Shown piece by piece: positions 1 to 6,850 of a DNA stretch of 9,354 bases. The stretch is from Granulosicoccus sp964437945. Lineage in GTDB: Bacteria; Pseudomonadota; Gammaproteobacteria; Granulosicoccales; Granulosicoccaceae. Within the stretch, counting starts at the first letter, position 1. The number at the start of each line of letters is the position of its first letter. Under the pieces are notes generated by a model. The model was given only the letters and a program-made list of their open reading frames with translations, was not told where the DNA came from and searched no databases. A program made the position numbers and the translations under genes. Location of the stretch: contig CAYTJF010000239.1 of the NCBI GenBank assembly GCA_964437945.1, positions 1 to 9,354 on the forward strand. The letters are read 5' to 3'.

Positions 1-119
1 TACCGATTGCTGCAGAACGTGGCGCTTTTGTGATTGTGGTGAATACAGAAGCTTCAGGTGCGTCTTGCAATATTGAGTTACTAGGTAAAGCTGGAGACAT
101 TTTGCCACAGATGTTTTAG
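1..119 (+). CDS. C-terminal end of a Sir2-family NAD-dependent protein deacylase (partial, 5' end outside window)
   Basis: The frame beginning with the full codon at position 3 reads PIAAERGAFVIVVN, then a short acidic and serine segment, then LLGKAGDILPQMF and a TAG stop at 117-119. In bacterial sirtuins (CobB type) the last strand and helix read like 'P..A...GA.VI.IN', then 'L.G.AG.VLP.L'. This is where the protein contacts the adenine end of NAD and then terminates. Only about 38 residues are visible, so the catalytic His and zinc cysteines lie outside the window. The family enzymes remove acyl groups from lysines using NAD and act in the cytoplasm. The next plus-strand gene starts 143 bases later, so co-transcription is uncertain. 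The assignment rests on a short C-terminal pattern recognised by eye. Confidence 0.6.
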   Translation, partial: PIAAERGAFVIVVNTEASGASCNIELLGKAGDILPQMF

Positions 120-213
120 TTTGAAATGGTTACATCTGAGAGCTCTAAAGCTACATTGCGAAACAGCTCTTTGGCCGTATGCACCTTTTTGGCGTCTGAT
201 AACGTCCATCAAC

Positions 214-237
214 GCATATATTAAGCCTCATATATGC
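214..237. repeat. 8-bp inverted repeat upstream of the truncated AAA ATPase
   Basis: Arms GCATATAT (214-221) and ATATATGC (230-237) are perfect reverse complements separated by 8 bases. The repeat lies 25 bases before the ATPase start codon in AT-rich DNA. It could be a dimeric regulator site overlapping a promoter, or a chance product of the AT richness. There is no T tract after it in the plus direction, so it is a poor terminator candidate for the deacylase gene. I see nothing else convincing between 120 and 262. Confidence 0.3.
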
Positions 238-262
238 TAACTTAATTATTAGTTTCACCTGC

Positions 263-760
263 ATGAACCGCAAACAATTGCTGGTTCTGGAATCCTGGTT
301 AAAAAAACGCAAGCGCAAACCGTTGATGATTCGCGGTGCCCGTCAGGTCGGAAAATCGACACTGGTTAGGATTTTTGCGGAAGTGCCATCCAGGCCACTC
401 GCAGAGATTAATCTTGAACGTCATACCGATCTTGCTGTGCTGTTTTCTCAGAATGATCCCGATGCTTTGATTGATGTGCTCGAATCGTTCCGGAATATTC
501 CTTCGATCAACGATCGGGCACTGTTGTTTCTGGATGAAATCCAGGCAACGCCGGAAGCCATACCAGCGTTGCGATATCTATTTGAAGATCGTTCGGAGAT
601 CGCAGTATTAGCCGCTGGCTCGTTACTGGAGTTCGTGATGGCAGAACACGATTTTTCCATGCCAGTTGGCCGTGTTGAATATTTGCATATTGGGCCGATG
701 ACGTTCACCGAATATATTGACTGTGGTCTTCATGACCACAGTACTCAATTGAAAGCGTAA
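263..760 (+). pseudogene. Truncated AAA ATPase of the AAA_14/DUF4143 family
   Basis: The frame codes for 165 residues. Walker A is GARQVGKST (about residues 25-33). Walker B is LLFLDEIQ (about 87-94). A sensor-like AAGSLLEF follows (about 117-124), and then the SMPVGRVEYLHIGPMTFTEY stretch (about 132-151), all in the order seen in DUF4143-type ATPases. Full family members run to roughly 380-450 residues and carry a C-terminal DUF4143 domain. Here the sequence stops soon after the 'TFTEY' segment, in an unrelated-looking tail (DHSTQLKA), so about 60% of the protein is missing. Only 79 bases separate its stop from the convergent kinase gene, leaving no room for the lost part. The truncation point coincides with a perfect 9-bp inverted repeat. 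No strong Shine-Dalgarno precedes the ATG. The ATP-binding half may still be made, but I judge this a remnant. Confidence 0.75.
720..742. repeat. 9-bp perfect inverted repeat at the ATPase truncation point
   Basis: Arms ACTGTGGTC (720-728) and GACCACAGT (734-742) flank a 5-base loop. The repeat lies inside the last codons of the truncated ATPase frame, just where resemblance to the family ends. It may mark the scar of a deletion or of a small mobile element. An AAAAAAA run follows at about 764, but no T tract follows in the plus direction. Read on the minus strand, that run is a T tract before the hairpin rather than after it. A terminator role is therefore weak in either direction. Confidence 0.5.
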
Positions 761-839
761 ATTAAAAAAACACCGAATAGTATATCGATCAATCCACTGA
801 CCATCGATGGAACTAATTCGAGATCAATCAGCGGCAGAC

Positions 840-2465
840 TTATTGGTTTGCAGCTGGCAATGTGAATTTGAACGCACTCCCTTTACCCGGCTTGGTGTGC
901 AAAACAATATTCTCGCCATGAAGTTCCACAACTGCTTTAACAATTGCGAGCCCCAACCCGGTGTGCAAGCCCCGATCTACGCTTGAGACTGTGTCGCTTC
1001 GACTGAAATGTGAATCAAAAGCGTGTGCTGCCTCATCTTCACTCATGCCAACACCAGTATCAACAACGGCGATGCTGATTTTTTCATCTCCGATTCGCCT
1101 GACGTCGACAATTATTTCACCCCCGGATTGTGTAAATCGAATTGCATTGTCGAGCAGGTTTTCCAATACTCGGTGTATCAATGCCAAGTCTGCAAATGCA
1201 TGTAGTTTATGGTCGAATGACTGGCGCGGTACAACACGTGCAACGACTCTTTTTTGTTTCGCTTTTATAGCAAAATCTTGTACACAATCATAGACAAGTT
1301 CAAGCGTACAAAAATTCGCAGGATATATTTTAAATTCACCGGAATGGAGACTCGATAACTCCAATACCTTGTCGATCAAATGACGTAAACGTTTGCTTTG
1401 CCTTAAAGCGATTTTCAAATACCGTTGTTTTTGGGTTGGTTCAAGAACGCCATGTCGCTCATTAACCGTTTCCAAATAGCCCTCCATACTCGTCAATGGT
1501 GTTCTCAGATCGTGGGATATAGCGGCGAACAATTCCCGTCGATTGCTGTCGGCTTGCTTTAAGGATAAATTTTGCTCTAACAATCGGGACATCATTTCTT
1601 CATAAGATGCCGCCAGTTGTCCTATCTCATCCCGTGTAGGACTACCGCCAATGCTTAGCAAATCTACTTCACGCGCTACATTTGGAATTGCCTCAGAGTT
1701 GTCTGACTTATCGTGCAGATGATTTGCATCTACTTCCAGATTTGAATAGTAATGCTGCCACTGACTAATACGTAGCGACAATTTCCGCAATCGCTTAGTT
1801 AGTATGAAAAATATGCAAGCACCACCTAATACTACTAACAGCAACACACTAAGGGTAACTATGGTGGCAGTGCGAACTGAGTAGCTAACCGTCATGGACT
1901 CAAAAAGTGACCGATGCATAGGCCCTGACAGCACTGCATACACATAGCCAACCGTCTTACCACCAACATTAAACGGATGAGCAGAGAAAACGGTTTTTGT
2001 TCCGGTACCGCGGGGGTTATCACCAAATAACGGGAATTTAGGTTCGAATAGGCTAATTCGTTCAGCAGCTGAGTAATCTGATGTCTCGTCCACACTGTTA
2101 ATAAATCGAAGTATGGGTTCCAGGGAGACCTGTTTTGACTCGATTGTGTTCGCAGAAGCCGTTTGTGCCACAACGTATCCATCCTCATCAAGTAAAAATA
2201 CGTCCATGCCTGGGTTAATAACCATGACTTGCTCAGCCAGTTCGGCTAATTTTTCTTTGTTGATTTCGCCATTTGTCATCAGTTCAGCATTGTCTGCGAT
2301 GTACATCGCAATAGACGCATTGAGGCGCTGATTGAATTCGTGGAAGTAGGTTTTTGAACTTCGAATTGTCACCCATAAGCTAAGGAGTGCAAAAATCAAT
2401 AGCAGGCAAAATAAAACCAATAATAATCGCGAAAATAGGGAATGGTAAATACTGGCTAAGCGCAC
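840..2465 (-). CDS. Membrane sensor histidine kinase of a two-component system
   Basis: The 541-residue inner-membrane kinase senses an extracytoplasmic signal, autophosphorylates on histidine and passes phosphate to the adjacent regulator. Membrane segment 1 spans about residues 12-32, followed by a roughly 160-residue periplasmic sensor region containing FLLDEDGYVVA. Membrane segment 2 is about 199-222. A HAMP-like linker ends in DEIGQLAASYEEM (279-291). HisKA carries the H-box FAAISHDLRTPLTS with His318. The HATPase domain has an N-box with Asn436 and Asn440, a G1 box DTGVGM (469-474), an F-box around Phe483/Phe487 and a G2 box GLHTGLGLAIV (499-509). All catalytic motifs are intact. The start is GTG at 2463-2465, and it overlaps the end of the regulator gene by 10 bases, which implies translational coupling. 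The HAMP region looks about 20-25 residues longer than usual. The signal cannot be read from sequence. Confidence 0.95.
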   Translation of the reverse strand: MRLASIYHSLFSRLLLVLFCLLLIFALLSLWVTIRSSKTYFHEFNQRLNASIAMYIADNAELMTNGEINKEKLAELAEQVMVINPGMDVFLLDEDGYVVAQTASANTIESKQVSLEPILRFINSVDETSDYSAAERISLFEPKFPLFGDNPRGTGTKTVFSAHPFNVGGKTVGYVYAVLSGPMHRSLFESMTVSYSVRTATIVTLSVLLLVVLGGACIFFILTKRLRKLSLRISQWQHYYSNLEVDANHLHDKSDNSEAIPNVAREVDLLSIGGSPTRDEIGQLAASYEEMMSRLLEQNLSLKQADSNRRELFAAISHDLRTPLTSMEGYLETVNERHGVLEPTQKQRYLKIALRQSKRLRHLIDKVLELSSLHSGEFKIYPANFCTLELVYDCVQDFAIKAKQKRVVARVVPRQSFDHKLHAFADLALIHRVLENLLDNAIRFTQSGGEIIVDVRRIGDEKISIAVVDTGVGMSEDEAAHAFDSHFSRSDTVSSVDRGLHTGLGLAIVKAVVELHGENIVLHTKPGKGSAFKFTLPAANQ

Positions 2466-3157
2466 AATTTATATCCAACACCCCACTCTGTGACAATATA
2501 TTGTGGCTGTTTCGGATTTGGTTCAATTTTCTGTCTTAGCCGGTTGATATGTGTGTTGACCGTATGTAGGTACCCTTCATAGCTCTGCCCCCAAACCAAC
2601 TGAAGTAATTCGGTTCGTTTGAATACTTTATTAGGTGCATTCATAAATTGAAACAGCAAATCAAATTCCTTAGCCGTTAACTTAACCGCTACAGAATCAA
2701 CATGAACCTCTCTGGTAACTGTGTCTAACACGAGACTACCTATAACCAGAGTGGTCTGAGATTGATCCATATTCTGTGTCGCCTGAACACGGCGAAACAT
2801 TGCATTGATTCTGACAACAAGCTCACGCGTACTAAATGGCTTGGTAATATAATCATCAGCTCCTGATTCAAAACCTACGATGCGATCTGGTTCGCTGTTT
2901 CGCGCCGTTAACATGACAATTGGCAATTGAGGTTTTGCTTTTCTAACTATTCTGCAAATATCAACACCATCACAGCCTTGCAGATTCAAATCCAGTAGCA
3001 CCATATCCCAATTTTGCTGCAATGCCATTGAAACACCTATTGCGCCATCGCTTGCGTGCTCTATTTTTGAAGCGATATGCTCAAGATGGAAAGCCACCAA
3101 CTCTGCAATTTCAGGTTCATCCTCAATCAACAAAATTTGTCGGGTAGATGCTGACAT
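2456..3157 (-). CDS. OmpR/PhoB-family response regulator
   Basis: This DNA-binding regulator is partnered with the overlapping kinase gene. The receiver domain (about residues 7-120, counting from TTG at 3160) has the acidic pair Glu13/Asp14, phospho-acceptor Asp57 in LLDLNL, Thr85 in MLTAR and Lys107 in ITKPF. The C-terminal winged-helix domain (about 137-234) shows LTAKEFDLLFQFM, HTVNTHINRLRQKIE and the closing WGVGYKL hairpin typical of OmpR-type proteins. The start is either ATG at 3155-3157 or the immediately preceding TTG at 3158-3160. An AGGAG lies upstream at a long spacing for both (about 12 bases to TTG, 15 to ATG), so translation may be weak. The gene is divergent from the TmpL-like gene, whose upstream region holds an 11-bp tandem repeat of the kind such regulators bind. 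Confidence 0.95.
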   Translation of the reverse strand: MSASTRQILLIEDEPEIAELVAFHLEHIASKIEHASDGAIGVSMALQQNWDMVLLDLNLQGCDGVDICRIVRKAKPQLPIVMLTARNSEPDRIVGFESGADDYITKPFSTRELVVRINAMFRRVQATQNMDQSQTTLVIGSLVLDTVTREVHVDSVAVKLTAKEFDLLFQFMNAPNKVFKRTELLQLVWGQSYEGYLHTVNTHINRLRQKIEPNPKQPQYIVTEWGVGYKLCA

Positions 3158-3336
3158 CAATTTTATTTGTAACTCCTAAATATAGCGCTTCAGGTTAATA
3201 TAAGCAGACCTGGTTCCCTAAATTACGTCCAAGCTTTATTGCCGCACCTACTGTATCGAGCTATTGGCACCGCAACGCCTGTTAAATTCACACCTTCTAA
3301 TCAAAATACGCAACAAATTCACCAGCGAGCATCTCT

Positions 3337-3358
3337 GTTAGAAATTCGTTAGAAATTC
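3337..3358. promoter_or_regulatory. 11-bp tandem direct repeat, candidate response-regulator binding site
   Basis: GTTAGAAATTC occurs twice in perfect tandem (3337-3347 and 3348-3358), followed by a further GT. OmpR/PhoB-family regulators commonly bind direct repeats with an 11-base period, one helical turn, so the spacing fits the neighbouring regulator. The repeat lies 38 bases before a TATACT element (3396-3401). That is a reasonable position for an activator site on the plus-strand gene. The link to this particular regulator is inference. Confidence 0.5.
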
Positions 3359-3369
3359 GTGTACCTGTG

Positions 3370-3401
3370 TTTACAACTCTGTCAACTGGTTTGAGTATAC
3401 T
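3370..3401 (+). promoter_or_regulatory. Possible promoter of the TmpL-like gene
   Basis: TATACT at 3396-3401 is a good -10 match. The best upstream partner, TTTACA (3370-3375), is 20 bases away, longer than the usual 16-18, so a sigma-70 promoter here would be weak alone. That fits a promoter needing an activator bound at the tandem repeat just upstream. It would give an untranslated leader of about 75 bases. Confidence 0.35.
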
Positions 3402-3449
3402 CTCGCGCAGAGATGCTGCTGCCAAAAATTTGTCGCTCGACCTAGCAGT

Positions 3450-3463
3450 GGTTACACGTAACC
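3450..3463. promoter_or_regulatory. 14-bp palindrome just upstream of the ribosome binding site
   Basis: GGTTACACGTAACC has arms GGTTAC and GTAACC around two bases. It ends 7 bases before the AAGGGGG Shine-Dalgarno. It could be a compact dimeric operator acting as a roadblock, or a small hairpin (five pairs with a four-base loop) beside the ribosome site. No regulator can be named. Confidence 0.4.
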
Positions 3464-3470
3464 GGATAAA

Positions 3471-3477
3471 AAGGGGG
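3471..3477 (+). promoter_or_regulatory. Shine-Dalgarno deciding the start of the TmpL-like gene
   Basis: AAGGGGG lies 8 bases before ATG at 3486. The alternative in-frame GTG at 3477 overlaps this element and so cannot use it. I therefore prefer the ATG, which shortens the protein by three residues. Confidence 0.7.
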
Positions 3478-3485
3478 TGCCGGAA

Positions 3486-6400
3486 ATGCCAAAATATAGA
3501 CAATCAGAGGAAAGCTTACTGACCACACAAGTTGCCGTGAGCCCGCAACGTGCCGATTCACTACCTACAGAGCAGCTTACTTCTAGATACGACAATGGCT
3601 GTGACAGAAAGTTTAGCCAAATCAATATATTATCAACATCCAACGGATTGTTGTCACATTTACCCGAAAGCCAGAGAATTCAATTCTGTCAGTACGGACA
3701 GGGACCGAAAATAAAGCTAAGCCATACCGCTATTCATCACGCGGTTGAGGATCAAGCGCGGTCGCACCCTGACAACATAGCAGTCGTTTGTGCCAATGAA
3801 TCGTTAAGTTACAAGACGCTTAATTATCACGCAAATCAACTTGCCCAATTGTTAGTGGACCGTGGAGTCGGAACAGGAGACACGGTTCCACTGTTTCTTG
3901 AACGCAGTACGTCCATGGTTATTGGCATACTGGCGATACTGAAAACTGGCGCTGCATACGCTCCACAGCATGTCGGTGTAGCTCCTGACAAGCAACTGAG
4001 CCACGTCGCTACCACCGTCGGTGCAAAGGTAGTTTTGACTCTGTCAAGATTTAAAGATCAAGTTATAAGTTGTACTGATCAACCCTGTGTTGCAATTGAC
4101 GAATTTACGTTATCACAATCAAATACCAACAAACTTGGGTCATCCGCTTTGCGTTCGGATTGTGCGGTAACCAACAAAGTCAATTGTTCACCGCAAGACC
4201 TGGCAATGGTTCTGTTTACCTCCGGCACTACAGGTATCCCAAACGGTGTTCAGATAACACATCAAAACCTGTGCAATATTCTACTCACATCACCAGGAAA
4301 TCTTGGCATTCAACCTGGTACGAAAGTCAGTCAGATTTTGAGTATCTCCTTCGATATGGCGGCTTGGGAAATTTTAGGCTGCCTCGGTAATGGTGGTACG
4401 CTGCTGATTAGAGGTAAGGACATAGCTCAAACTGCCAGCCGCGCTAATGTCATTATTGCCACACCATCTGTTCTCTCCAGCATTCCAGAATCGCAGTGCA
4501 GCGAAATACACAGCGTTGCTGTTGCCGGTGAACCCTGCCCTAGAGAACTTGCCGATCGATGGTCGAGGGTAAGCCGCTTTTACAACTCTTGCGGACCAAC
4601 CGAAACAACAATCGTCAACACCATGCTTGCACACAAAGAGTCAGCTGAAACGCTAAGCATTGGAGTGCCAACGCCTAACAACACCGTTTACATCCTGGAC
4701 AAGCAGGGTTTGCCTTGCAAAATTGGAGAAACGGGTGAGATGTGGGCTGGTGGCTACGCCGTTAGCGCAGGGTATCTGGACAACAAGGAGCTCACCGACA
4801 AGCGATACAGACCTGATCCCTTTCTTGGTGGGGACGCGATTATGTTTAACACGCGAGACCTTGGTCGGTGGACAAAATATGGCACTCTGGAACATCTGGG
4901 TCGAACAGATGATCAGGTAAAAATACGTGGTTTTCGTGTCGAACTGGATTCAGTGTCTACCATTTTGGAGGCGCAGCCAAATTGTACACGAGCAACTGTG
5001 CTCAAATTGGATGATCGTACATTAATTGGATTTATGTCCCCACTGGGTACCGATGCAGAGGCAGCTAAATACGCAGTGGCCGCAGCATTACCTTACTACT
5101 GCGTTCCGAAGGAAATACATATCCTACCGAAGCTGCCACTAACTTCTCGAGGTAAAATCGATAAACGAATGTTGCTCCAGGCAGCAGAGTTCCGGCGCAA
5201 GCACGCTGGTGAAAAGCAAGCACTATCATCTCAAGTTTATGTTGAATCAGGCTCCGCCGGGACTATTGAGGCCAGGCGATTAACATCAGGTGATTCTTCA
5301 TGGGTACAACAAAAAAAAACTGCTGAACGCCCATTAAGCGACAATTCACATCAAAATACAAAGGCTGATGCAACTGACCTACAAAAAACTCGACTAGATA
5401 AACACGCGCTACATAACGATGCCCGAATAGCGCGGTATCAGTTAACACCGCTACCCGATGCACCAAACACGATCGCTGCAAAACTTACCGAGCACCGTTT
5501 CTATCATTACTGGAGACTGGTTGCAGGACTAATTTGTGCGAACTTGGCTATTGCCGGATATGGCATGGTGTTTGCCGATTGGTGGGCACCAGGCCAGATC
5601 AGAGTTGATTTAATATTGAATATGGCTGTGGCTAATCTAACGCTTGCGATCTTGATTCGACAACAGTATGTAATCAATATGCTGTTTAAGATCGCAACCA
5701 GCACACCACTCTGGGCACCACTACGCTTCAGACAGCTGATGGGCAAAGTCTATCATTTTGGTGGTATACACATAGGTGGTGCTGTTTGCGGCACCATTTG
5801 GATGATCGTGTCGGTCATTACGATGTTTGCCGTGGCCTTATTCGGTAATTCCGCGAATCCACCATCGGCTATGACCTTATTCGCAGCCTCACAACTGTTG
5901 TTCACGTTAATTTTACTGGTTGTTATGGCACTGCCTGCTATACGTAAAAAATTCCACAACCATTTCGAATTGGTTCATCGTCTGGGCGGTTGGTTTTCAC
6001 TCTTTATATTCTGGGTGGTCGCTTTGTCTTTTATCAATGACAACAATAGAGATTCCTCTTACTTAACCGCCTTGTTCCATTCACCTGTATGCTGGGCGCT
6101 CGTTTTAGTGACGTTTAGCATTGTTTTGCCATGGTTAAGACTAAAACGAGTCCCTGTGCAATTCACCAAACCCTCCGATCATGTGGTACTGGCCAATTTC
6201 GACTACGGAGTAACACCATTCGCCGGGTCTTCAACAACGCTTAGTAGAAGCCCTTTAATCGAATGGCACTCGTTTGCCAATGTTCCAACCCCGGGTAAGA
6301 CCGGTTTTCGCCTCACCATATCCCGAGCAGGCGATTGGACCGGTCAGTTAATCGATGACCTGCCAAGCCATTTGTGGGTTAAAGGTATCCCCACTGCCGG

Positions 6401-6767
6401 TGTGGGTAATGTCGATCAGCTATTCAAACGAGTCGTTTGGGTTGCTACCGGCAGCGGCATTGGGCCTACCCTGCCACACCTGTTAGCTCAGGAAGTTCCA
6501 GCCCACCTCATTTGGTCTACACGCAACGCCCGAAAGACCTACGGCGATGACTTGGTAGACGATATCGTGCGAGTTGAACCCAATGCACTTATTTGGGACA
6601 CAGACAAACACGGCCGACCTGATCTTGTGCAGCTCGCTTTTGCTGCTGTACAAGATTTTGATGCCGAGGCAGTTATTGTTATTGCGAACGAAAAACTGAC
6701 AAGACTCGTTGTACACAATATGGAAGCCAGGGGTATTCCGGCATACGGCGCTATTTGGGATTCGTAA
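3486..6767 (+). CDS. TmpL-like fusion: NRPS-type adenylation domain, six membrane segments, FAD/NAD(P) reductase domain
   Basis: The product is about 1093 residues (numbered from ATG 3486). Residues 82-567 form an adenylation domain: A3 FTSGTTGIPNGV (244-255), A4 SFDMAAWE (288-295), A5 NSCGPTETT (367-375), A7 NTRDLGRW (455-462), A8 GRTDDQVKIRGFRVE (472-486) and A10 SRGKIDKR with Lys557. Asp290 is kept at the position that holds the alpha-amino group in amino-acid-activating domains. No phosphopantetheine 'GGxS' carrier motif follows. A polar linker (about 568-672) leads to six hydrophobic segments near 675-697, 705-724, 758-783, 794-817, 833-850 and 865-883. The C-terminus has WHSF (927-930), GDWT (949-952) and VATGSGIGPT (986-995), as in ferric-reductase/NOX-type flavoproteins. 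I recall the same architecture in fungal TmpL, linked to intracellular redox balance. Probable role: an inner-membrane oxidoreductase coupled to acyl adenylation. The substrate is unknown and heme ligation is unclear. Confidence 0.85.
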   Translation: MPKYRQSEESLLTTQVAVSPQRADSLPTEQLTSRYDNGCDRKFSQINILSTSNGLLSHLPESQRIQFCQYGQGPKIKLSHTAIHHAVEDQARSHPDNIAVVCANESLSYKTLNYHANQLAQLLVDRGVGTGDTVPLFLERSTSMVIGILAILKTGAAYAPQHVGVAPDKQLSHVATTVGAKVVLTLSRFKDQVISCTDQPCVAIDEFTLSQSNTNKLGSSALRSDCAVTNKVNCSPQDLAMVLFTSGTTGIPNGVQITHQNLCNILLTSPGNLGIQPGTKVSQILSISFDMAAWEILGCLGNGGTLLIRGKDIAQTASRANVIIATPSVLSSIPESQCSEIHSVAVAGEPCPRELADRWSRVSRFYNSCGPTETTIVNTMLAHKESAETLSIGVPTPNNTVYILDKQGLPCKIGETGEMWAGGYAVSAGYLDNKELTDKRYRPDPFLGGDAIMFNTRDLGRWTKYGTLEHLGRTDDQVKIRGFRVELDSVSTILEAQPNCTRATVLKLDDRTLIGFMSPLGTDAEAAKYAVAAALPYYCVPKEIHILPKLPLTSRGKIDKRMLLQAAEFRRKHAGEKQALSSQVYVESGSAGTIEARRLTSGDSSWVQQKKTAERPLSDNSHQNTKADATDLQKTRLDKHALHNDARIARYQLTPLPDAPNTIAAKLTEHRFYHYWRLVAGLICANLAIAGYGMVFADWWAPGQIRVDLILNMAVANLTLAILIRQQYVINMLFKIATSTPLWAPLRFRQLMGKVYHFGGIHIGGAVCGTIWMIVSVITMFAVALFGNSANPPSAMTLFAASQLLFTLILLVVMALPAIRKKFHNHFELVHRLGGWFSLFIFWVVALSFINDNNRDSSYLTALFHSPVCWALVLVTFSIVLPWLRLKRVPVQFTKPSDHVVLANFDYGVTPFAGSSTTLSRSPLIEWHSFANVPTPGKTGFRLTISRAGDWTGQLIDDLPSHLWVKGIPTAGVGNVDQLFKRVVWVATGSGIGPTLPHLLAQEVPAHLIWSTRNARKTYGDDLVDDIVRVEPNALIWDTDKHGRPDLVQLAFAAVQDFDAEAVIVIANEKLTRLVVHNMEARGIPAYGAIWDS
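5311..5319 (+). other. A9 homopolymer in the linker between adenylation and membrane domains
   Basis: Nine consecutive A bases fall in the codons CAA AAA AAA ACT of the linker. Adding one A would bring a TGA within two codons of the run. Losing one A would bring a TAA within four codons. Slippage in either direction would therefore release a soluble adenylation domain of about 610 residues. Whether slippage occurs is unknown. Confidence 0.4.
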
Positions 6768-6793
6768 TTGATTGATCACTACGCACGAAATTG

Positions 6794-6815
6794 AATCTTC
6801 TTGCGCAGCAAGATT
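6794..6815. other. Imperfect hairpin between the TmpL-like gene and the hydratase
   Basis: CTTGC (6800-6804) pairs with GCAAG (6808-6812), and AAT/ATT pair outside it with a three-base bulge. No T tract follows, so this is not a convincing intrinsic terminator. It could be a minor processing or attenuation element, and its presence does not rule out read-through into the hydratase. Confidence 0.2.
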
Positions 6816-6850
6816 AACTCCTAATGTAGTCTGCACAACGCGGAGCAAAA

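Larger units (their letters stand above)
3328..3417. repeat. 10-bp inverted repeat bracketing the putative promoter region
   Basis: AGCATCTCTG (3328-3337) and CAGAGATGCT (3408-3417) are perfect reverse complements with 70 bases between them. They enclose both the tandem direct repeat and the TATACT element. A perfect 10-bp dyad at this distance is unlikely by chance in a region this small. It could be a pair of half-sites for a looping regulator or the base of a long stem. If transcription starts near 3408, only the right arm is in the transcript, which favours a DNA-level role. Confidence 0.5.

Noticed and set aside
784..810. Palindromes ATCGAT and CCATCGATGG between the convergent ATPase and kinase genes
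   Set aside because: Very short, self-complementary restriction-site-like words without a T tract. Probably chance.
1892..2191. Minus-strand 99-codon frame inside the kinase gene
   Set aside because: It overlaps the kinase sensor region in another phase and shows no recognisable domain.
3161..3300. Sigma-70 promoter for the response regulator on the minus strand
   Set aside because: TATATT-like boxes exist, but no -35 partner at normal spacing was found, so no promoter was called.
5190..5500. Possible peptidyl-carrier domain after the adenylation domain
   Set aside because: No GGxS phosphopantetheine attachment motif or carrier-like helix pattern. The stretch is a polar Lys/Asp/Thr linker.
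5745..6090. Bis-heme ferric reductase membrane core
   Set aside because: Histidines occur (757, 762, 824, 826, 831, 865 from ATG), but not as the evenly spaced pairs in two helices expected for bound hemes, so heme binding is not claimed.
6483..6848. Minus-strand frame of 121 codons opposite the end of the TmpL-like gene
   Set aside because: It lies against the strongly supported NAD-binding domain and has no motif or start signal of its own.
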